This document shows positions 1 through 7,743 of a DNA stretch of 64,000 nucleotides, piece after piece. Each line of letters begins with the position of its first letter. Within the stretch, counting starts at the first letter, position 1. Both the position numbers and the translations under genes were made by a program. This DNA comes from Pseudomonas asplenii (GTDB taxonomy: Bacteria; Pseudomonadota; Gammaproteobacteria; Pseudomonadales; Pseudomonadaceae), in contig NZ_LT629777.1 of NCBI RefSeq assembly GCF_900105475.1, positions 248,001 to 312,000 of the forward strand, written 5' to 3'. Under the pieces are notes generated by a model that did not search any database, had not been told where the DNA came from, and was given only the letters and a program-made list of their open reading frames with translations.

Positions 1-1
1 G

Positions 2-235
2 CTGTCCTTCTTCTGGAAGTTCAGCAACCGTGTGGTTGGCATGTCTTTCAGTGACAACAACGGCGACCGGGATTCGCATTTCCCCCTGGGCCAGGGCAAC
101 CTCAACTTCCCCGGCCTGATCGAGGCCGTCCAGTACACCGGCTGGAAAGGCATGGTCGGCTTCGAAACCCGCGGCGGCACCCTGCGCGGCAGTGTCGACT
201 TTCTCAACCAACTCGTAGCGTCCAGCGCTCGATAA
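2..235 (+). CDS. Sugar phosphate isomerase/epimerase family protein, C-terminal fragment
   Basis: The reading frame is open from the window edge, so only the last 77 residues are present. The segment holds a Asp-x-Asn-Gly-Asp-Arg-Asp-x-His stretch followed by PLGQG and then a GWKGMVGFE strand. This is the usual end of xylose isomerase-like TIM barrels, in which the His and Glu bind a divalent metal. Such enzymes isomerise or epimerise sugars and related hydroxy acids; the substrate cannot be told from this fragment. The gene ends 52 bases before azlC on the same strand and may belong to the same operon. Confidence 0.7.
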   Translation: MSFFWKFSNRVVGMSFSDNNGDRDSHFPLGQGNLNFPGLIEAVQYTGWKGMVGFETRGGTLRGSVDFLNQLVASSAR

Positions 236-287
236 TCTGTTGCGCTGACGGCGGGCTCGCCTCGCCGTCAGCGCCGGAGGCTTTACC

Positions 288-1022
288 ATGGGAAACCCAG
301 CATCGGTCACTGAATCGCCCGCAGGGCAGCGCCTGACCGGACGCAGTTCCTTCACGGAAGGTTGCATCGATTCACTCCCCGTCTGCCTGACCTTCATGTT
401 CCTGTTCTTTTCCATTGGTGCGGCCAGCCGGGGCGCGGGCTTCACCGGGCTCCAGGCGTTGCTGATGACCTTCACTGTGCACGCAGCACCGTTGCAGGTA
501 TTCCTCGCCCAGCATGGGGAGAACCTGACCGTGATGTCGATCCTGTTCACCACACTGGTGGTCAACTTTCGCTTCCTGATCATGTCCTCGGTGCTCACCG
601 AGCACTTCAAGGGTGTGCCGTTGTGGAAATCGCTGCTGTCGGCCCAACTTCTGTCGATCTCCACCTTCACGCTGTCCAATGCCAGGAAGGGCATGATCGC
701 CAATGTCTACAACTACTACCTGGGTTGTGGCATCAGCACCCTGGCCATCGCCATTCTCGCCACGGGTCTGGGCTACTGGGTCAGCGCCGAGCAGAACCCT
801 CTCCTGCAATCGACCATCAGTGTGATTCTACCCATCCACTTCACCGTGCTCGCCTCACTGGCATGGCCGAAACTCAAGCCGATGATCGCCACCGGCGCCG
901 GTTTCGTCTTGACGCCGATCGTTGGTCGCTACCTGCACGAGTACCAGATCTTCGTGGTGCCTTTCGCGATCGGCGGCGCCCTGCTGATCTGGGACGCATT
1001 GTTTGAAGGGAAGAACAAATGA
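288..1022 (+). CDS. azlC: AzlC family amino acid export permease
   Basis: This is a 244-residue integral membrane protein with several hydrophobic segments, including ones at about 31-60, 80-100, 143-165 and 220-240. The FTVHAAPLQV and VVNFRFLIMS stretches resemble the AzlC family, the large subunit of two-component exporters for branched-chain and other amino acids. A strong GGAGG lies 7 bases before the ATG. The stop overlaps the start of the small AzlD-like partner by 4 bases (ATGA), as is typical of azlCD pairs. The family is usually held to export amino acids; the substrate here is unknown. The following PLP enzymes suggest an amino acid handled by this operon. Confidence 0.85.
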   Translation: MGNPASVTESPAGQRLTGRSSFTEGCIDSLPVCLTFMFLFFSIGAASRGAGFTGLQALLMTFTVHAAPLQVFLAQHGENLTVMSILFTTLVVNFRFLIMSSVLTEHFKGVPLWKSLLSAQLLSISTFTLSNARKGMIANVYNYYLGCGISTLAIAILATGLGYWVSAEQNPLLQSTISVILPIHFTVLASLAWPKLKPMIATGAGFVLTPIVGRYLHEYQIFVVPFAIGGALLIWDALFEGKNK

Positions 1023-1363
1023 ACAACTGGACACTGATTCTCGTCGCCTCACTCGCCTCTTATTCCTTGCGAGCCATTCCCATCCTGGTGTTCCACAAGT
1101 TTCAGATCGCCTCCGATGGCTTGATCTATCGCTTCCTGAACTACGCAGCCTTTGGCGTCATGGGTGGAATCATCTACTCCGCCCTGCTGGGCGAGCATTA
1201 CTACAACGACTGGATGGGCCATTTCGACAATCATCTGGCCCTGCTGAAACTGGCAACCCTGTGCCTCGCCGTATTCATCGCCGCGCGCTTCAGAGGCGTA
1301 TTCAAGACCCTCTTTATCTGCCTCGGTTTTTTCATCGCCATGACGTTCTTCGTAGGAGCTTGA
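1019..1363 (+). CDS. azlD: AzlD domain protein, small subunit of amino acid exporter
   Basis: This 114-residue membrane protein has about four hydrophobic segments. The motif SYSLRAIPILVF near the N-terminus is the recognisable AzlD signature. AzlD proteins are small partners needed with AzlC for amino acid efflux. The start codon overlaps the azlC stop, implying translational coupling, and a GAAGGGAAG Shine-Dalgarno precedes it. The stop is followed within 5 bases by the aminotransferase start, so the three genes are almost certainly co-transcribed. Confidence 0.85.
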   Translation: MNNWTLILVASLASYSLRAIPILVFHKFQIASDGLIYRFLNYAAFGVMGGIIYSALLGEHYYNDWMGHFDNHLALLKLATLCLAVFIAARFRGVFKTLFICLGFFIAMTFFVGA

Positions 1364-1367
1364 TGCA

Positions 1368-2633
1368 ATGCCTGATTCTCGCCCACCCATGCCAGAACTG
1401 GAAAAACTGCGTGAACGGCACGCCGGATTCTGCGAACGCCGTGAGTCGATCAATATGACCCGCGGCTTGCCATCGCCAGAACAGATCTCGCTGTCGCACG
1501 ATTTTCTGAGCCTCCCCGGCACCCATCAGTTCTCTTCCGCAGACGGTCAGGACTGGCTTAATTATGGGGGGTTACAAGGTGTCAAGGAGGTTCGTGAACT
1601 GTTTGGCCCGGCCATGCTGGGGCTTCCTGGCGAACAGGTCGCCATCGGCGAGAACTCCAGCCTGGCCCTGATGCACGAAGCCATTGGTCACGCCTGGATC
1701 AGGGGATTCGCGGGCATGCAGCCTTGGGGAAAGGCCGAGAAGGTGCGTTTCATCTGCCCGGAACCCGGCTACGACCGGCACTTTTCGATCTGCGAGTATT
1801 ACGGCATCGAAATGATTCCCGTTGCCCTGGACGAGCAAGGGCCTGATATGGAGACGGTCGAACGTCTGGTCGCGGCCGACCCGAGCATTCGCGGCATGTG
1901 GTGCGTGCCTCGGCACGCCAACCCCAATGGCGCGATCTACAGCGAGGAAGTGGTCAACCGGCTCGCCGGCATGCCAACCGCGGCCAGTGACTTCAAGCTG
2001 TTCTGGGATAATGCCTATGCGGTTCATGACTTCCACGAAGCCCCAGGGCAAGCACCTGATCCGTACGCAGCCTGTGTGCGTAGCGGCAACCCGGACCGGT
2101 TGCTCATGTTTGCCTCGACGTCCAAGATGGTCATTCCAAGCTCCGGCATCTCGATGATCGGCGGCAGCCTCGCGACCCTTCGCTGGTGGCTCGACTGCCG
2201 CCAGTACAAGACGATCGGCCCGGACAAGGTCAATCAGGTCCGGCACCTGATGTTCTTCCGCAGCCAAGAGAACCTGCTGGCGCACATGAAACATCATGGC
2301 CAATCGCTAGGAGCAAAGTTCGAGCGTGTCCAGCAGGTCTTCAGCCGGACGCTGACGGGTCTGCCGCAGGTCAGTTGGTCACGCCCCAGCGGCGGCTACT
2401 TCATCTCTCTGCTGGTGCCCGAAGGGCTGGCCGGGCGCGTGGTTGCCATCGCCGCCGAAGCGGGGGTGAAAATGACACCCGCCGGGGCGACCCACTGCCA
2501 TGGTCATGACGCCCATGGGCGCCACCTGCGCATTGCGCCGTCCTATCTCAGCCTGGCACAGATCGACCAGGCGACCGAAATCATTGCCAACTCGGTCTTG
2601 CTGGCCTGTGCCGAGCGCGGTCACGGCAACTGA
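1368..2633 (+). CDS. PLP-dependent aminotransferase, aspartate aminotransferase class Ic type
   Basis: This is a 421-residue fold-type I aminotransferase. The series PGYDRHF (134-140), GIEMI, GPDMETVE, WCVPRHANPNG and DNAYAVH (214-220) is characteristic of the class Ic aspartate aminotransferases (Corynebacterium AspT-like). Lys253 in ASTSKMV is the likely Schiff-base residue, and Asp214 should bind the PLP ring nitrogen. Members transfer an amino group between aspartate or a similar acid and 2-oxoglutarate. The start follows an AGGAG by 9 bases and sits just after azlD. Linkage to an AzlCD exporter and a dehydratase suggests a specialised amino acid route rather than housekeeping aspartate synthesis, but the true substrate is not visible. 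Confidence 0.85.
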   Translation: MPDSRPPMPELEKLRERHAGFCERRESINMTRGLPSPEQISLSHDFLSLPGTHQFSSADGQDWLNYGGLQGVKEVRELFGPAMLGLPGEQVAIGENSSLALMHEAIGHAWIRGFAGMQPWGKAEKVRFICPEPGYDRHFSICEYYGIEMIPVALDEQGPDMETVERLVAADPSIRGMWCVPRHANPNGAIYSEEVVNRLAGMPTAASDFKLFWDNAYAVHDFHEAPGQAPDPYAACVRSGNPDRLLMFASTSKMVIPSSGISMIGGSLATLRWWLDCRQYKTIGPDKVNQVRHLMFFRSQENLLAHMKHHGQSLGAKFERVQQVFSRTLTGLPQVSWSRPSGGYFISLLVPEGLAGRVVAIAAEAGVKMTPAGATHCHGHDAHGRHLRIAPSYLSLAQIDQATEIIANSVLLACAERGHGN

Positions 2634-2708
2634 ACAGACTGCTACGCCTGGACGGCACAAAGGCGAGTCCTTTCGTGTCGTCCCCTTGCATCCTTCCCTG
2701 GAGCCACC

Positions 2709-3701
2709 ATGAGCGAACCGTCATTGCCCACCGCACAGGATGTGCAGGCCGCTGCTATCCGTCTGAAAGGGCAGGTCAGGCGAACGCCCGTGTTCACCTC
2801 GTCCACTCTCGACAACTGGCTGCAAAGCCGAATCCACTTCAAGTGCGAGCAATTTCAGCGCATGGGCGCCTTCAAGATACGCGGTGCACTCAACGCGCTG
2901 ATGAGACTCGATGCATCGGCCAGGCAAAGGGGCGTAGTGGCCTACTCCTCGGGTAACCACGCGCAAGGAATCGCCCTGGCCGCACGGGAGCTGGGCATAC
3001 CGGCCGTCATCGTCATGCCTTCGGATGCACCGGCGACCAAGAAGGCCGCGACAATAGGCTACGGGGCGACAGTGGTGGAGTACAACCGCCACACCGAAGA
3101 CCGGCTGGCGATCGCCAGACAGCTGCAGCAGGAACATGACTACACCTTTATCCCTCCGTTCGATCACCCCGATGTCATTGCGGGACAGGGCACTGCCGCC
3201 CTGGAGCTGTTCGAAGAGGTTGGCCAGCTGGATGTGCTGCTCGTTCCGGTCGGTGGTGGCGGACTGATTGCCGGGACGGCACTGATCGCCAGCTCCCTGG
3301 CTCCGGATTGCCAGATCATCGGCGTTGAACCAGAAGCGGGAAATGATGCGCAGCGCTCGTTGCGCACGGGCTCGCTTGTCACCATCCCTACCCCCATCAC
3401 CATAGCCGACGGCGCGCAGAGCCAGTCATTGGGCAAGCTCACGTTCCCGATCATCCGGGAGCGGGTCAGTGATATCGTCACAGTGACCGACGACGAGTTG
3501 CTGGGGGCAATGGCATTCCTCGCCGAACGGATGAATCTCGTCGTCGAGCCGACCGGGTGCCTGGCGGCCGCCGCCGCGTTCAAGATGCGGGAACAGCTTC
3601 GAGGCAAGCAGGTTGGCGTGATATTGTCTGGCGGCAATGTCGACCTTGAGCACTATGCGCAATTGTTGCTCCAACCGCCCAGGCACGTTGCGACCCCGTA
3701 A
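2709..3701 (+). CDS. Serine/threonine dehydratase family PLP enzyme (hydroxyaspartate/threonine ammonia-lyase-like)
   Basis: This 330-residue fold-type II PLP enzyme carries Lys56 in FKIRG (Schiff base), the substrate loop SSGNHAQG (80-87) and the PLP phosphate loop GGGGL (182-186). There is no C-terminal ACT regulatory domain, so it is not a full biosynthetic IlvA (about 500 residues). It resembles the short catabolic group that contains serine racemase, catabolic threonine dehydratase and threo-3-hydroxyaspartate dehydratase. A GGAG stands 5 bases before the ATG. Its place after an aspartate-type aminotransferase makes a hydroxyaspartate-like substrate an attractive but unproven guess. Confidence 0.85.
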   Translation: MSEPSLPTAQDVQAAAIRLKGQVRRTPVFTSSTLDNWLQSRIHFKCEQFQRMGAFKIRGALNALMRLDASARQRGVVAYSSGNHAQGIALAARELGIPAVIVMPSDAPATKKAATIGYGATVVEYNRHTEDRLAIARQLQQEHDYTFIPPFDHPDVIAGQGTAALELFEEVGQLDVLLVPVGGGGLIAGTALIASSLAPDCQIIGVEPEAGNDAQRSLRTGSLVTIPTPITIADGAQSQSLGKLTFPIIRERVSDIVTVTDDELLGAMAFLAERMNLVVEPTGCLAAAAAFKMREQLRGKQVGVILSGGNVDLEHYAQLLLQPPRHVATP

Positions 3702-3725
3702 GCGAATCACGGAGAGATTATCGTC

Positions 3726-4145
3726 ATGGCGCAGCGACTCATCGACGCCCAAACCCTTCTCGGCCTGGCACTCGAGTCATCGGCCATCACCCTCGAATGC
3801 ACATGCCTGCAACGTAGCCTGGAAGGCTGGAGCAGTTGGCCGGTAGGCTATCGGGAAGAAGCCTTCATCGAGATCGGCACGCTGGCCAAGTATCCTCCAG
3901 AAGAGGCGGTGATCGACGAGTACCACCCTCAGGGCACCACCTACTGGTCACCCCAGGCGCCCATTGCGCCGCTCTACTACCCCTATAACCAGAGTTCCGT
4001 ATGGTGCTGCAGTCACTGCCGACGCCTTTACCTTCGCCACAATGATGACGGTGCGTACCATGTGGAACGCCGGATCCGCAAGATTCAACCGACACTGGTG
4101 GTGGATGCCCCGCATGCCAACGACGGTCGAGAGCCGGGATGGTGA
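3726..4145 (+). CDS. Conserved hypothetical protein with Cys pairs
   Basis: This 139-residue soluble protein has no recognised domain. Features are CTC at 25-27, an aromatic and proline-rich centre (WSPQAPIAPLYYPYN) and WCCSHCRR with Cys94, Cys95 and Cys98. The spacing could support a small zinc site or redox centre. I recall similar proteins with the same order of motifs in pseudomonads and burkholderias, without a known role. It starts 24 bases after the dehydratase stop behind a GGAGA, so it is likely the last gene of the azlCD-aminotransferase operon. The next gene is convergent. Confidence 0.7.
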   Translation: MAQRLIDAQTLLGLALESSAITLECTCLQRSLEGWSSWPVGYREEAFIEIGTLAKYPPEEAVIDEYHPQGTTYWSPQAPIAPLYYPYNQSSVWCCSHCRRLYLRHNDDGAYHVERRIRKIQPTLVVDAPHANDGREPGW

Positions 4146-4220
4146 GCCCCACTGAGCGATCCGGTCTCCACCGGTAGACGCGAGAGCCGCACCCTCCTGG
4201 GCCATATGCCCAGTGCGCGG

Positions 4221-5867
4221 CTATTTCACCTGCCCCAGGTTGGCCTCAGTCAGATCCAACTCCCCCAGTACCTCCCGCAACGCCTCATCACCGATCTGGT
4301 GGTGAAGCCGCAGACTGTAAAGCTCCAACCGCTGCGCCCGGAGCGCCTTCAGACGCATGCGCCGCTCCAGCAGGTCCATCTGGAACGCCAGGGCCTGGGC
4401 CTCGGCAGAATCGTTGAACACCTCCAACTGATGTCGGTACTCGGACATGATCCGCGCCTTCAGTTCAGTCGCCAGCGCCGCCTGGGCCGCATCCGCCGCC
4501 GCGTTGGACTCGGCCGCCTCTTCGACTTCCAGTGCGCGGATCGCGGCCTCGGCCGTGCGCCGCCAAGCCTCGAGCACCTCATGGCGACGGGCATCGTCCG
4601 GGCTCGGCGCAACATCGCGCAACAACACCGGCAAGGCGATACACGCGGTCACCAGCGAGAGCAGGATCACCCCGGCAGCAATGAAGATCAGCAGGTCGCG
4701 CTCGGGAAACGCCACGCCCGGTGCCATCAACAACGGCACCGACATCACGCCCGCCAGCGTCACCGCGCCACGCACGCCACCCAGCGTCAGCAACCAGCAG
4801 GAACGCGCCTTGGGCATCGACGCCAGCTCGCTCTGGCCACGCCAGCGCCGCAACAGCACCGACAACCGCCAGATGCTCTGCACCCAGACATAACGCAACA
4901 CCAGCAGCACCAGGAAAATCGCCAGCACCTCCAGGCAACGATACAAAAGCGTTGGCCACAGCGAGGTTTCATGGCTGGCGACCGCCTTGACGATATCTGG
5001 CAGTTGCAGGCCCAGCAGCAGGAAGATCAGGCCGTTGAAGGCAAATTCCAGCAACGACCAGACGCTGCGATTGAGCAACCGGGTACTGGTCTGCCGGGGC
5101 AGCAGATCGAGCCAGCTCTGCATCATCCCCGCCGCCACCGCCGACAGGATGCCCGAAACATCAAGACGCTCGGCCAGGACATACGCAGCAAATGGCAACA
5201 GCAACATGAACACCACATGGGTCGCCGGGTCGTCCCAGCCGCGGGCGATCATCCAGGCACGCAAACGCCCGACCAGCCAGCTCAGCACCACGCCGATGGC
5301 CAGCCCACCGACCGCCACCAGCAGGAACGTCAGGCTGGCATTGGCCAGGGAAAACACGCCGGTCATGGCGGCCGCCAGGGCGAACTTGAAGGTCACCAGG
5401 CCCGAAGCATCGTTCATCAATGCCTCGCCCTGCAGCATGTGCATCAACGGCGTCGGCAGACGGTTCTGGGCAATCGCCGAAACCGCTACGGCGTCCGTCG
5501 GCGACAGCACCGCAGCCAGGGCAAAGGCCACTGGCAAGGGAATGTCCGGCAACAGCCAGTGGATGAAGTAACCGGCCCCCACAACGGTGAACAGCACCAG
5601 CCCCACCGCCAGGGTCAGGACCGGTCCGCGCAAACGCCAGAATTCGCGCTTGGGCATGCGCCAACCATCGGAAAACAGCAACGGCGGCAGGAACAGGAAG
5701 AGAAACAGCTCAGGGTCCAGCGCGACATGCAAACCCAGGGTCGGCCACGCCAGTACCGCGCCAGCAGCGATCTGCACCAGAGGCAAGGGCAGCGGAATAA
5801 CCCGTGCCAGCAAACGCGAGACGCCGACCAGCATCAGCAAAATGAGGACGGTGTAGGCGGTTTGCAT
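4221..5867 (-). CDS. Na+/H+ antiporter, CPA1 (NhaP-like) family
   Basis: This is a 548-residue inner-membrane transporter with about twelve hydrophobic segments in the first 400 residues. Typical CPA1 motifs are FLPPLLFSDGW, LSPTDAVAVSAI and GEALMNDASGLV; the paired acidic residues of the last two serve cation and proton exchange. A charged, coiled-coil-like cytoplasmic tail rich in Ala, Glu and Arg follows. Members exchange Na+ (or K+) for H+ and aid pH and salt homeostasis. The frame extends five codons upstream to a TTG, but the ATG used here has GGGAAG 7 bases before it. It is convergent with the upstream operon and divergent from the ArsC-like gene. Confidence 0.88.
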   Translation of the reverse strand: MQTAYTVLILLMLVGVSRLLARVIPLPLPLVQIAAGAVLAWPTLGLHVALDPELFLFLFLPPLLFSDGWRMPKREFWRLRGPVLTLAVGLVLFTVVGAGYFIHWLLPDIPLPVAFALAAVLSPTDAVAVSAIAQNRLPTPLMHMLQGEALMNDASGLVTFKFALAAAMTGVFSLANASLTFLLVAVGGLAIGVVLSWLVGRLRAWMIARGWDDPATHVVFMLLLPFAAYVLAERLDVSGILSAVAAGMMQSWLDLLPRQTSTRLLNRSVWSLLEFAFNGLIFLLLGLQLPDIVKAVASHETSLWPTLLYRCLEVLAIFLVLLVLRYVWVQSIWRLSVLLRRWRGQSELASMPKARSCWLLTLGGVRGAVTLAGVMSVPLLMAPGVAFPERDLLIFIAAGVILLSLVTACIALPVLLRDVAPSPDDARRHEVLEAWRRTAEAAIRALEVEEAAESNAAADAAQAALATELKARIMSEYRHQLEVFNDSAEAQALAFQMDLLERRMRLKALRAQRLELYSLRLHHQIGDEALREVLGELDLTEANLGQVK

Positions 5868-6083
5868 AAGGCGACTTCCCAATCATTCGACAATCTATCC
5901 GGCAGCAACCAGCCGCCAAAGTGCCATATTAACCGCTTAACCTGCCGTGCGAACGTTGCCCCGGGTCACAGGGGAAATCTGCGCCAGCCCAATAGGCAGG
6001 TACGGTGCTGGCCCCGAACCGACTCGGCCATGGCATAATTGTCGATTGTTCATCTCGCACATCTGCAAAGGGGGGCAATTCCC

Positions 6084-6446
6084 GTGACCGATACGAGCAA
6101 CACATTGCACCTTTTCGGAATCAAGGCCTGCGATACCATGAAGAAGGCCCGCACGTGGCTGGACGAACACGCCGTAGCCTACGATTTCCATGATTACAAG
6201 AGTGCTGGCATCGACCGTGAACACCTGACCCGCTGGTGCGACGAGCACGGCTGGGAAGTGGTGCTCAACCGTGCTGGCACCACCTTTCGCAAACTCGACG
6301 ACGCCAGCAAGGCCGATCTCGACCAGGCGAAAGCGATCGAGCTGATGCTCGCTCAACCTTCGATGATCAAGCGCCCGGTGCTCGATCTCGGCAACCGAAC
6401 CCTGATTGGCTTCAAGCCAGATATCTACGCGGCGGCCCTCACCTGA
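6084..6446 (+). CDS. ArsC/Spx family reductase-like protein (YffB type)
   Basis: This 120-residue thioredoxin-fold protein begins with a GTG, because AAGGGG sits about 10 bases before it. The longer upstream frame lacks a better site. It has the ArsC-family pattern GIKACDTMKKARTWL with a single Cys, followed by YDFHDYK, RAGTTFRKLDD and the C-terminal SMIKRPVLD. Despite the family name, YffB-type members are not proven arsenate reductases, and no arsenic genes are nearby. It lies 45 bases before dapD, an arrangement I remember as conserved in pseudomonads. Confidence 0.85.
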   Translation: MTDTSNTLHLFGIKACDTMKKARTWLDEHAVAYDFHDYKSAGIDREHLTRWCDEHGWEVVLNRAGTTFRKLDDASKADLDQAKAIELMLAQPSMIKRPVLDLGNRTLIGFKPDIYAAALT

Positions 6447-6491
6447 ACCCATGAGTTCAAGGCCCCACTTAATTTCGCAAGAGGTAACTGC

Positions 6492-7526
6492 ATGTCCACT
6501 ACTCTGTTCAGCCTGGGCTTCGGTGTCGGCACCCAGAATCGTCAAGGCGCCTGGCTGGAAGTGTTCTACGCACAGCCCCTGATCCAGCCATCGGCCGCAT
6601 TGGTCGAGGCAGTCGCTCCGGTCCTGGGCTACACCGGTGGCAACCAGGCCATCAGCTTCACCCCGACACAGGCCGCGCAACTGGCCGAAGCCCTCAAGGG
6701 CGTCGACGCCGCACAAGCCGCCCTGCTGACCCGTCTGGCCGAAAGCCACAAGCCGCTGGTCGCTACCCTGCTGGCCGAAGACGCGCAACTGAGTTCCACC
6801 CCCGAGGCCTACCTCAAGCTGCACCTGCTGTCCCACCGCCTGGCCAAGCCGCATGGTCTGAGCCTGGCGGGCATATTCCCGCTGCTGCCGAACGTGGCCT
6901 GGACCAGCCAGGGCGCAATCGACCTGGCCGAACTGGCCGAGCACCAGCTGGAAGCGCGTCTGCGCGGCGAGCTGCTGGAAGTGTTCTCGGTGGACAAGTT
7001 CCCGAAAATGACCGACTACGTGGTGCCGAGCGGCGTGCGTATCGCTGACAGTGCACGTATCCGCCTGGGCGCCTACATCGGCGAAGGCACCACCGTGATG
7101 CACGAAGGCTTCGTCAACTTCAACGCCGGTACCGAAGGCCCGGGCATGATCGAAGGCCGTGTCTCGGCCGGCGTGTTCGTCGGCAAGGGCTCGGACCTGG
7201 GCGGCGGCTGCTCGACCATGGGCACTCTGTCGGGTGGCGGCAACATCGTGATCAAGGTCGGTGAAGGCTGCCTGATCGGCGCCAACGCCGGTATCGGTAT
7301 CCCGTTGGGCGACCGCAACACCGTCGAGTCGGGCCTGTACGTGACCGCTGGCACCAAGGTCGCGCTGCTCGACGAAAACAATCAGTTGGTCAAGGTGGTC
7401 AAGGCCCGTGATCTGGCCGGCCAAACGGACCTGCTGTTCCGTCGCAACTCGGAAACCGGCGCAGTGGAGTGCAAGACCCACAAATCGGCCATCGAGCTGA
7501 ACGAAGCGCTGCACGCACATAACTGA
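6492..7526 (+). CDS. dapD: 2,3,4,5-tetrahydropyridine-2,6-dicarboxylate N-succinyltransferase
   Basis: The 344-residue enzyme transfers succinyl from succinyl-CoA to tetrahydrodipicolinate in the succinylase branch of lysine and meso-diaminopimelate synthesis. The C-terminal half shows hexapeptide repeats of a left-handed beta helix (IADSARIRLGAYIGEG, GRVSAGVFVGKGSD, IVIKVGEGCLIGANAG). The length matches the longer pseudomonad DapD rather than the 274-residue E. coli form. An AGAGGT lies 6 bases before the ATG. The pathway partner dapE is in the same window about 6 kb downstream. REP repeats follow the stop. Confidence 0.95.
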   Translation: MSTTLFSLGFGVGTQNRQGAWLEVFYAQPLIQPSAALVEAVAPVLGYTGGNQAISFTPTQAAQLAEALKGVDAAQAALLTRLAESHKPLVATLLAEDAQLSSTPEAYLKLHLLSHRLAKPHGLSLAGIFPLLPNVAWTSQGAIDLAELAEHQLEARLRGELLEVFSVDKFPKMTDYVVPSGVRIADSARIRLGAYIGEGTTVMHEGFVNFNAGTEGPGMIEGRVSAGVFVGKGSDLGGGCSTMGTLSGGGNIVIKVGEGCLIGANAGIGIPLGDRNTVESGLYVTAGTKVALLDENNQLVKVVKARDLAGQTDLLFRRNSETGAVECKTHKSAIELNEALHAHN

Positions 7527-7541
7527 TAGCGCCCACTCCCC

Positions 7542-7682
7542 TGTGGGAGCCGGCTTGCTGGCGATAGCGGTGTCCCGGACCACGGAGATGCCGACAGCCA
7601 GGCTGCTTTCTCCAGCAAGCCCTGCTCCTGCAAGGAACCGCTCAAAGCCGTACCTGTAGGAGCAGGGCTTGCCCGCGAAGAG
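7542..7682. repeat. Cluster of three REP-type palindromic repeats
   Basis: Three copies of the Pseudomonas REP core lie between dapD and csdA. One forward copy (GTGGGAGCCGGCTTGCTGGCGA) is at 7543-7564. One inverted copy (CCAGCAAGCCCTGCTCC) is at about 7612-7628. One forward copy (GTAGGAGCAGGGCTTGCCCGCGA) is at about 7656-7678. The inverted arrangement can fold into a long stem-loop in dapD mRNA and may act as an RNA-end stabiliser or terminator. Confidence 0.8.
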
Positions 7683-7743
7683 GCCATTGAGCCAACCCCA
7701 ACCTCCGCTGGCAAACCGCGATCCCACCACCAGGGCCAACACC

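Noticed and set aside
2709..3701. Beta-hydroxyaspartate cycle gene set
   Set aside because: The established cycle also needs a hydroxyaspartate aldolase and an iminosuccinate reductase, which are absent here; only a loose analogy is kept as a hypothesis.
4206..6038. 610-codon open frame antisense to the Na+/H+ antiporter
   Set aside because: Composition is His/Gln/Arg-rich as expected for the reverse strand of a membrane protein; no motif and no initiation site.
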